Made by a program: the position numbers and the translations under genes
The notes under the pieces: model-generated
The model's database searches: none
The model's input: the letters and a program-made list of their open reading frames with translations, nothing else
What the model was told of the DNA's origin: nothing
Assembly: GCF_021869535.1 (NCBI RefSeq)
Contig: NW_026262690.1
Coordinates: 11,147,501-11,211,500, forward strand
From: Mytilus californianus
Taxonomy: Eukaryota > Mollusca > Bivalvia > Mytilida > Mytilidae
Length of the DNA: 64,000 nucleotides
Direction of reading: 5' to 3'
Shown: one piece after another, positions 56,501 through 64,000 of the stretch
Position numbering within the stretch: the stretch's first letter is position 1
Layout of the letters: every line of letters begins with the position of its first letter

Positions 56501-57765
56501 CCTGCGACTTCTGTCGCAGACAGCTCGACATAGGGATAGTGATCCGGCGGCGGTGGCGGCGTTAACTAACTATTTCAAAGCTTTTAGAAGGCGGAAGACC
56601 TGGATGCTTCATACTTTGTATATTGATGCCTTATGTTATGAAGTTTCCGTCGGTCATATGTCCATTGTCCTTGACCTCATTTTCATGGTTCAGTAAGTCC
56701 ATATATTAGATACTATAAGCAATAGGTCTACTATAGTTGGTGTATTGAATGATTGTAAGGTGTACATTTCCAACTGGCAGGTGTCATCTGACGTTGACCT
56801 CATTTTCATGGTTCAGTGGTTAAAGTTAAGTTTTTGTGTGTTTGTGTTTTTTCTAATACTATATGCAATATGTCAACTATATTAGGTGTATGGAAGTATT
56901 TTACGATGTACATGTCAGTCTGGCAGGTTTTATTTGACCTTGAGCTCTTTTTCCGGTTCATTGTTCAGTGTTAAGTTTTTTGTGTTTTGGTCTGTATTTC
57001 TTAAACTATAAGCAATAGGTCAACTTTATTTGGTGTATAGAATAATTGTAAGTTGTACATGTCCAACTGACAGGTGTCATCTGACCTTGACCTCATTTTC
57101 ATGGTTCAATCTTTAAAGTTAAGTTTTTGTCTTTTGGTCTTTTTTCTAATACTATATGCAATACATTTAGGTCAACTATATTTGGTGTATGGAAATATTT
57201 TACGATGTACATGTCAGTCTGGCAGGTTTTATTTGACCTTGAACTCATTTTCCGGTTCATTGCTCAGTGTTAAGTTTTTGTGTTTTGGTCTGTTTTTCTT
57301 AAACTATAAGCAATAGGTCAACTATAATTGGTGTATGGAATGATTGTAAAGTGTTTATGTCTGTCTGGTAGGTATCATTTGACCTTGACCTCATTTTCAT
57401 GGTTGATTGGTCAATGTTAAATTTTCATGGTTAAGTTTATCTCTTAGGCACTATAAGCAATAGATCAACTATATTTAATGCATAGATTAATAGTAAAGGT
57501 GTACATGTCTGTCTGGCATGGTTCATCTGACCTTTACCCCTTTTTCATGGTTCATTGATCAATGTTAAGTTTTCCTGGTTAAGTTTGTTTCTTAGAAACT
57601 ATAAGCAATAGGTCAACTATATTTAGTGTATGGAATGATTGTAAGTAGTACATGTATTTCCGGTTTGGTTTATCTGACCTTGACATCATTTTATTGGATC
57701 ATGTTAAGTTTTTGTGAAAATGAGGTCAAGGTCAGATGATACCTGCCAGACAGACATATACCAAT
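56490..57765 (+). repeat. Bivalve tandem element, ~147-bp units with a hairpin head
   Basis: The head CTGCGACTTCTGTCGCAG folds as a hairpin. Then GTCAACTAT-type boxes recur at 56725, 56872, 57019, 57171, 57317, 57464 and 57612 (spacing 146-152), each followed by GGTGTATGGA and a ...CATCTGACCTTGACCTCATT phrase. The last part (57715-57763) carries that phrase in inverted orientation. Confidence 0.85.
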
Positions 57766-57879
57766 GCGTTCTTAATTCAAAATTATTTCAATAACTCTAC
57801 ATGACCTTGTAACATCATTTGTAATATAAAATGCATTTATATGGAACGCCGTAGCTGCCTGATGTGAACATGTTTATAA

Positions 57880-58500
57880 AATGCACATACTTTCAATATA
57901 TGCACATACTTTTGCTATATATAGATATAAGAAGATGTGATATGAGTGCCAATGAGACAACTCTCCATCCAAGTCAAAATTTATAAAAGTAAACCATTAT
58001 AGGTCAAAGTACGGTCTTCAACACGGAGCCTTGGCTCACACCGAACAGTAAGCTATAAAGGGCCCCAAACATTACTAGTGTAAAACCATTCAAACGGGAA
58101 AACCAACGGTCTAATCTATATAAAAAACGAGAAACGAGAAACACTTATGAACCACATCAACAAACGACAACTACTGAACATCAGATTCCTGACTTAGGAC
58201 AGGTGCAAACAAATGCAGTTTAAACGTTTTAATGGTACCAAATCTTCACCCTTTTTCTGAAACAATAGTGTAACATCACAACATAGAAAGACACACTATA
58301 AAATATCAACTGAAATAGCTTAACTCAATCAAAGGACATAAATTTTTAATATATGCACATACTTTTCATATATATGCAGATAGTTTACTTTATATGCACA
58401 TACCTTTCCTATATATGCACATAGTTCACTTTATATGCACATAGTTTTTCTATATATGCACATACGTATTCTACATATGAACACAGTTCTTCATGTGCAT
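57880..58500 (+). repeat. TATATGCACATA minisatellite split by the interspersed repeat
   Basis: Units like ATATATGCACATACTTTT occur at 57884-57925 and again at 58352-58500. Between them (57928-58345) lies a copy of the abundant repeat starting ATAAGAAGATGTGATATGAG, so the repeat inserted into the minisatellite. Confidence 0.78.
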
Positions 58501-58504
58501 ACTA

Positions 58505-58970
58505 TCCTCTATATGAAGAATGTTTCATGGGAAGTCGCTTATAATTATATACACCTCCAGACTAAAGGCATCGACTTGTAAACAGGGCTAAGGTACCGAC
58601 TATTCATCTTTTTTTTTTGGAGGGGGGCTTGTATTTTTTTTTAAAGTTTTATTCCAAATGTCTTGAAAAATACATTATTTGTTTCAGAAGGTAAGCAAAC
58701 AAAATAGTTTCTTTCCATTGAAATGTCTTTCCTAATAAGAGACAGTTTCTTCTATAAGATACACAAATTTCAAGTATGTTCATTTATTGTAAATTTAGCC
58801 TTGCTGATCATTTGAGTTGTTCAAGTTTCTATTTAGATATTAATATCTCAAGATATAAGTAAAAAAAGACGCAAAAATGGACAAAATTCGGACATTGGAA
58901 GGGTCGGTCATTTGTAATCTTAAAAGGGGGGATCGAAGGCAATTAAGGGGGTGGGGGTTACAGAATATAA
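58505..58970. other. No gene recognised
   Basis: AT-rich with a T-run and short G-runs (58617-58628, 58925-58955). Confidence 0.45.
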
Positions 58971-58976
58971 GTTTCC

Positions 58977-59160
58977 CCATAACATTTGTTCCAAAGAACT
59001 TTTAGCATATAACAAAAGTTCCATTGGGAACTTTCCTTATATAATATGTTATCCAATGCTATAAGAAAAAATCCTTCACAAAGGATAAAATATTACATAA
59101 GGAAAGTTCCCAATGGAACTTTTGTTATATGATAAAAATTCTTTGGAATAAATATTATGG
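58977..59160. repeat. Long foldback (hairpin), ~78-bp arms
   Basis: Left arm 58977-59054 and right arm 59083-59160 are inverted copies (AACAAAAGTTCCATTGGGAA against TTCCCAATGGAACTTTTGTT) around a 28-bp loop. Tandem TATAAAAGTTCCAGGAATAT-type units follow (59165-59285). Confidence 0.85.
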
Positions 59161-59289
59161 ACAATGTTATATTATAAAATTTCCAGGAATATTTGTTATG
59201 TTATAAAAGTTCTAGGAATATTTTTTATAATATAAAAGTTCCAGGCATATTGGTTATATTATAAATGTTCCAGGAATATTGGTTCCCGT

Positions 59290-60290
59290 ACGAAATTATA
59301 AGCCGTATAACGCCTGGAAATCTGGCGTAAACCAGGCGTAAGTGGTAGCTACGTGTCTAGATCTAATGGAGCAGGAAGCGTAAATTTGTAGCATTTACAT
59401 GCGTAGAAAAAAGTGGTAAACCTGGCGTAAATTGAAATAAGCCAGGCGTAAATTTTCCTACGGCGTAAAACTGTTGGAAGGGCGTAAATCATAATACCCA
59501 TAATGCTTTGTTTAAAGGATCATGGGAAATTTTTTCAAAATTTCGCTCTGGTATTAGCTTGTAAGAGTTGGACATATGGCAGCTTCATATATTCAGGGGA
59601 AATTATCTTTTTTTGTGCTTTTTGAAAGAACTTGAAATTGTAATTATGGGATCAAATTGATGAATGAAAATTGTGAAATGAAAGGAAAGTAGTATACATG
59701 GCCATGGTAAATGATAATTATGTGAGTAACTAAGTTATTATTTTTTTTATTTTTTACCATTAATTTCAAATTCTGGAAACCCTCATCCTAGGATAATAAC
59801 ATTTAAATCTTTCACAAGTTAAATTACAGTATTATCATTGATTTTTTTAGTTTAAATGACAATAATTTTCAAAACAACTTAGTCAAAATGCTAGTTTTAT
59901 TTCAAGAAAAACTAATTGTCATAATTCTTATTTAAACTTAAACTTATTTGAGCCAGTATCTGTCTAATATGTATTTATTTATATAGCTTCTTCAATGGTT
60001 AATATTTCAAGTTTTATGTCAAACAGTGAGAACTTTAAGCAACAATACAAGTTTGTATCAAATACACAAAGTACACAGCTAGGGTAATACAATGATTTAA
60101 ATAAAGTGTAGTATTATGTAAGGACATTAAGCCTGGTGTATTTATTGACCAGGCGTACTCATTTGCATATTTCGCCTGGTTTTCTGTCATTCAGGCGTAT
60201 TCATTTAAATATATTGCCTAATTTTACGCCTGTTTTCCGCCTCAGTTACGCTTGGTTTCCGCCTGGTTTCCGCCTGGACGTGCATTCCTT
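59290..60290. mobile_element. ~1-kb element with CCAGGCG-box ends in opposite orientation
   Basis: The left end repeats GGCGTAAACCAGGCGTAA and related boxes (59308-59480). The right end carries the complement (TTACGCC, GGTTTCCGCCTGGTTTCCGC) at 60130-60282. The 650-bp middle is AT-rich without a frame. Exact borders not seen. Confidence 0.55.
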
Positions 60291-60431
60291 AAACACTGCA
60301 ATGAGACAAGGCTAAATCAAGAAGCACTTTGTGGATGCCATGTAGTGTTTTTTTTTTTTTTCTAAACACGGACATCGTAAATCGAACATTTAATTTGCAA
60401 GAGTCATTTCTAATTCGAAAATTGTTTAAAA

Positions 60432-60770
60432 TAGACATAAGAAGATGTGGTATGAGTGCCAATGAGACAACTCTCCATCCAAGTCAAAATTTGTAAAAGT
60501 AAACCATTGTAGGTCAAAGTACGGCCTTCAACACGGAGCCTTTGTCACACCGAACAACAAGTTATAAAGGGCCCCAAAAATGACTAGTGTAAAACCATTC
60601 AAACAGGAAAACCAACGGACTAATCTATATAAAAAACGAGAAACGAGAAACACTTATGAACCACATCAACAAACGACAACCACTGAACATCAGGTTCCTG
60701 ACTTAGGACAGGTGCAAACAAATGCAGCGGGTTTAAACGTTTTAATAGGCGCCAACCTTCAAAGTAGATG
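60432..60770 (+). repeat. Abundant interspersed repeat copy
   Basis: ATAAGAAGATGTGGTATGAG to GGTTTAAACGTTTTAATAGG. It is the clean form of the family's proximal half and closely matches 57928-58250. Frames in it are not genes. Confidence 0.82.
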
Positions 60771-60846
60771 ATACTGGTGTTCTGCTCTATGGTCGGGTTG
60801 TTGTCTCTTTGACACATTCCCCATTTCCATTCTCAATTTTAATTTT
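60771..60846 (+). repeat. Fragment of the second mussel repeat
   Basis: GGTCGGGTTGTTGTCTCTTT and the TTCTCAATTTTAATTTT end match 21835-21893. Confidence 0.65.
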
Positions 60847-61059
60847 ATTCCATTCTCAATTTTATTGTTCTGGTTGTCCATTTATCCTGATGCTTACAAT
60901 TACAAAATTAAGAAGTATGTGTTCAGACTTGTTAAATTGATAGCTTGAAGGATAACAGACGATTTATCCCAGTTCACGTCACTGTTTCGTCTTTTGACCC
61001 AGTTGTCACCGAAATTCATGCCTTGAGCGGATTTTATTCCAACTCAAGATTTTGTGGAA

Positions 61060-61530
61060 TCGGTTAAAGGTCGGTATCCAACCACCTTAGGACGAAAGCA
61101 AGCCACTTCAGTAATTTTGTAGCATTAGCAAACGGTGATGTTGATAGTGCTATAGGTGATGCTAGGGTGTTTGTTACTGTGTTGTTCGACTTAAAATACA
61201 AGATCAATAAATCGCACAACAATTTAAGTTTGCTAAGACAACAGTTGGCTATATATCAAGATAAAAGTGTAACAAATCTTCTGCCATGCGAGTTAGCGTT
61301 TAAGCAACACGTACTACATTTGTACGTCCACTATGGTAAAGCAAAGTTTGGGTGTAGGCATTTTTTCAACCCAAATAATGGCACGCCATGTGAGTTTGGT
61401 TGGAAAATTTAGCAAAATGACAAGTAAGATCCAGTTTTCATTGAAGGACAAATGACATCAGACTCTCTATAAGACCTTGTTTGTTCATGCAAGGAGGAAA
61501 GCGTGTGCAGGCAGCATGCGTTAACAAGGA
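61060..61530 (+). pseudogene. Relic of a repeated protein family of marine invertebrates
   Basis: NGDVDSAIGDARVFVTVLFD, LLRQQLAIYQDKSVTNLLPC, ELAFKQHV and later GTPCEFGWK, PVFIEGQMTSDSL, a stop, then DLVCSCKEESVC. I recall a family with PP.E..FKQHV, a GW step and a C-terminal CxC cluster in mobile-element-rich marine genomes, but cannot name it. Stops (61410, 61464) show decay. Confidence 0.45.
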
Positions 61531-61656
61531 GCAGCGACTCATTTCTAAAACAATATTACAAGAAAAAAAACTCGTAAGTCATGAACATTTCAGTATAACT
61601 TACGATCAATTTTAGTCGTAAGATTTCTTGGTAAAAGAGTGGTCTGTTGCAAGGCA

Positions 61657-62228
61657 AAAGGAGTAGGCCCGGTAAGACCTCTTTTTGGCCCCAAAATATA
61701 GCATTTTTACAAATTTGTTGAAATGTAAACTTTTAGCTATTTGTTGGAAAGTAGAATACTTTTGTTCCAGAAATATGGGCTTTTTATTGATAATACAATG
61801 CACATGTATGCATCAGGTACTAGCATAATAAATTCATGCAATATTACTGAAATCTTCACAATTTTAGCATTTGTGATAATTTTAAGACGGTTTTTGTCTA
61901 AAATGGAAGTGGCAGCATTTGTGTTCAGTGTTAATATTTAAATATATGTTGTATTTAATGATAATACATAACATATATAAAGGTTGAGACTGAACACGAA
62001 TGCGGCCACTTCCATTTTAGACAAAAACCATATGAAAAGTGACGTTTTATGGCATATTTGATAGATTAATCATATTCAAGCTTGAATTTGAGCGTCTTTA
62101 ATGACCAAATCAGTTCAAATCGTGTACATAAACAAATTGAATCGACTGAAGTAAAAAAAAAATGTAAAAAATCTTTCATTAGATTCGAATTTTTGGCCAA
62201 AACTAGCCCTTACCGGACCTTCTCCTTT
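61657..62228. mobile_element. 572-bp foldback/MITE, copy 2 (inverted relative to copy 1)
   Basis: The ends AAAGGAGTAGGCCCGGTAAG and, complemented, AAAGGAGAAGGTCCGGTAAG. The interior is the reverse complement of 29516-30117, for example GAATCGACTGAAG and GCGTCTTTAATGACCAAAT. Confidence 0.75.
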
Positions 62229-63958
62229 GTGTCCATATCCAATACGTTATTCTGACGTCATGTGCAAATTAGAAACACATTTAAGTCGGAACTTAGGCAT
62301 TTGTAAATAATATTACTCAAATAATTAATTGAATGGATTATTGATTTTGAAAAAATCTGCAGTTTGTTTCTCTAAATGAAAATAGGATTTTTTTAAGTGA
62401 TGACCTTTGGCCTCGATTTAAGGCATGATGGTACCAGCGTTCATATTTACGACATATATTTTCAAAAAAGTGCACGAATTAAGCTTTCCAACGACCTATT
62501 ATAATGCCATGAGGTACGTAGGTAATTTAAATTTCTAAAACTGTCCTCTCCGCTGCTCCACTATAACGTTTTCTTAATTTGTGTATCAGACCGCACACTT
62601 ATCCATTAAACAATATTAAAAATACAGTACTATATCATATGAACTGTTTTGACTTGAAAGATTTGTATAAATCATATTTTTGATTCAAAATAATATAAAT
62701 ATCTAGACTAGTACATTTTTATTCGAAACACACGACTACACTGTTATAGACGCCTTTCGTCACTTTTTGATACGTCGCTGTAAAGGAGTTTGGATAATTT
62801 TGGTAACGCTTATAAGGTTGAAAGGAAGTAAATAAAGACGACGGGCGAAGAAGTAGAAGTCAATTTATTTTCACCTGCCTTGTTAATTAGAGCAGAATGT
62901 CGATATACTAAAGAAATGAATATCGGCTACTTGTGTGACTATAGCAAGAGATATTTCGGAAAACTATTTGTGATGAACAAAGCTCTACGGGCATATTTAT
63001 GCAAGGGGTGTACTTCATTCATAATACTTTGATTCATTCAGTACTCTAAACAAATGCCGGCTTTTCACTAAATATATACTAGTCAACATATGTCTTTTGC
63101 CGATTTATTTACTACCACATTCGGAAAAGATTTTATAATAAAAACGTAGAACCCCAAATGCTACTTTTGTCGCCTATGCAAATAATTATTTCCTTTTAAC
63201 AATAAAACTGCAAGAAAGGGTTCACACGTTGAAATACATAAATTTTCGGTAAAAAAAAGTTTAAGAGAATTGCGCAGTAACTTTGACAGCAGTTTAGACT
63301 GATTTAGTTATTACTTACGTCCGAACTAGTTTTGAACGTTGTGTTTGGAAAAAAGCTCGAGACAGTCGTTGTAAAAGGGGGTTAAAACATTACGAAGTTA
63401 TTAGAAAATAACGATAGTAAATCAGGGCAAACTTATTAAGACTAGTATACTTAGACACACAGCCTTGATGCTGCTCAGTGTAATCCAGGTATAGGAAAGA
63501 CTGACCAGTATAAATACACCTTTTTTATTAATGTTGACCAAAGTTAACAACTGAAAAACCTTTCGAACTTATCGAACTTTGTCGCTTCATTCATTGCATT
63601 AGGTGTCATGCAGCGCGTGTATTTGACATCAACTTCCGTTATCAGTAATGGACTTTGCAAAATTAAAGTTACCAAGAACGAAAATTTGATATTTCTTGAA
63701 TAGCTGAGTGATATCCTTATCGCTATTTGCTCCAATCTTGATAAGTTCTGAAAGTAACAGCTTTTTCATGACTCTAATTTGTATTTAAAAGATAGGTTCA
63801 TAAACTATCAAAAAATTTTCATGTTCGCTTTCTTAACTTTGACCTACCACAGCACATTACTGACGACGTTTATTTTTGCAACACTTGACCCCAACAGGAA
63901 GTTTTCTGAGTACATGTAACTGTTATTCCGGATTGAACTTAAAACAAACCACCAACAC
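62229..63958. other. No certain gene; one short minus-strand frame
   Basis: A 47-codon minus frame from ATG at 63769 to a stop near 63627 (MKKLLLSELIKIGANSDKDI...) has protein-like composition, but I cannot place it, and it overlaps another minus frame at 63735-63544. An ETS-like ACAGGAAGT lies near 63895. Confidence 0.3.
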
Positions 63959-63974
63959 ATGACAGAAACGAAAG
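63959..63974 (+). CDS. Possible first coding exon of a further gene, edge of window
   Basis: ATGACAGAAACGAAAG is followed by a perfect donor GTAAGT at 63975 (M-T-E-T-K, phase 1). An ETS-type motif sits ~60 bp upstream. This is only a signal-based guess; the rest would lie right of the window. Confidence 0.25.
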
Positions 63975-64000
63975 GTAAGTCTTTTTTTAGTTGATTCATG

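Noticed and set aside
1-64000. CRISPR arrays, operons, ribosome binding sites or prokaryotic features
   Set aside because: Spliced exons, SINEs and LTR elements show an animal nuclear genome; direct repeats here are satellites without unique spacers.

Overview
The window reads as AT-rich, repeat-dense animal DNA from a bivalve mollusc, most likely a marine mussel (Mytilus). The signs are long introns with GT/AG junctions, bivalve-type tRNA-derived SINEs, a very abundant interspersed repeat (about a dozen copies), a BEL/Pao retrotransposon and Penelope-like relics. I recognised the genus by memory of repeat families. No database search was possible.

One split gene fills positions 356-43282 on the + strand. 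I assembled it exon by exon from splice signals and reading phase. The 23 exons join without a phase conflict or an internal stop and encode about 1011 residues; the 5' exon(s) with the start codon and signal peptide lie left of the window. Domain order is prodomain (356-~4140), reprolysin metalloprotease with a split HEIGHNMGMLHD zinc site (~4140-17706), disintegrin-like domain (20609-~23400), one thrombospondin type 1 repeat (23373-24231), cysteine-rich domain (24759-27037) and spacer (27897-29226). That is an ADAMTS core. Known ADAMTS enzymes are secreted, but here the spacer runs into a Thr-rich mucin-like stalk, a transmembrane helix (39523-39613) and a short basic cytoplasmic tail with a stop at 43280-43282. 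The predicted product is therefore a type I membrane-tethered ADAMTS-like protease. The stalk exon lies in a recent tandem duplication of about 3 kb, so the gene carries two nearly identical in-phase copies of it.

The introns hold most of the repeats. A decayed antisense BEL/Pao element (7828-13266; 163-bp LTRs, ATAAG target duplication, a SINE inside it) sits within the metalloprotease. Relics of a reverse transcriptase family lie at about 2.5, 5.9 and 40.1 kb, and a degenerate hammerhead-like motif at 6.97 kb. Several MITEs are present, including a pair in opposite orientation (30.5 and 36.3 kb) that flanks the first stalk exon.

From 43.3 kb to the end I find no convincing complete gene. 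This part has GATATC-rich satellite arrays (43.8-46.9 kb) with a TTAA-flanked MITE, a Penelope-like GIY-YIG relic on the minus strand (48.2-48.7 kb), a near-tandem pair of the long interspersed repeat, one copy of which is split by a 1974-bp CACTA-type element with a TGG target duplication (50.7-52.7 kb), a tandem array of ~147-bp units (56.5-57.8 kb), and foldback elements at 59-60.3 kb. A possible first exon of another gene lies at the right edge (63959-63974).
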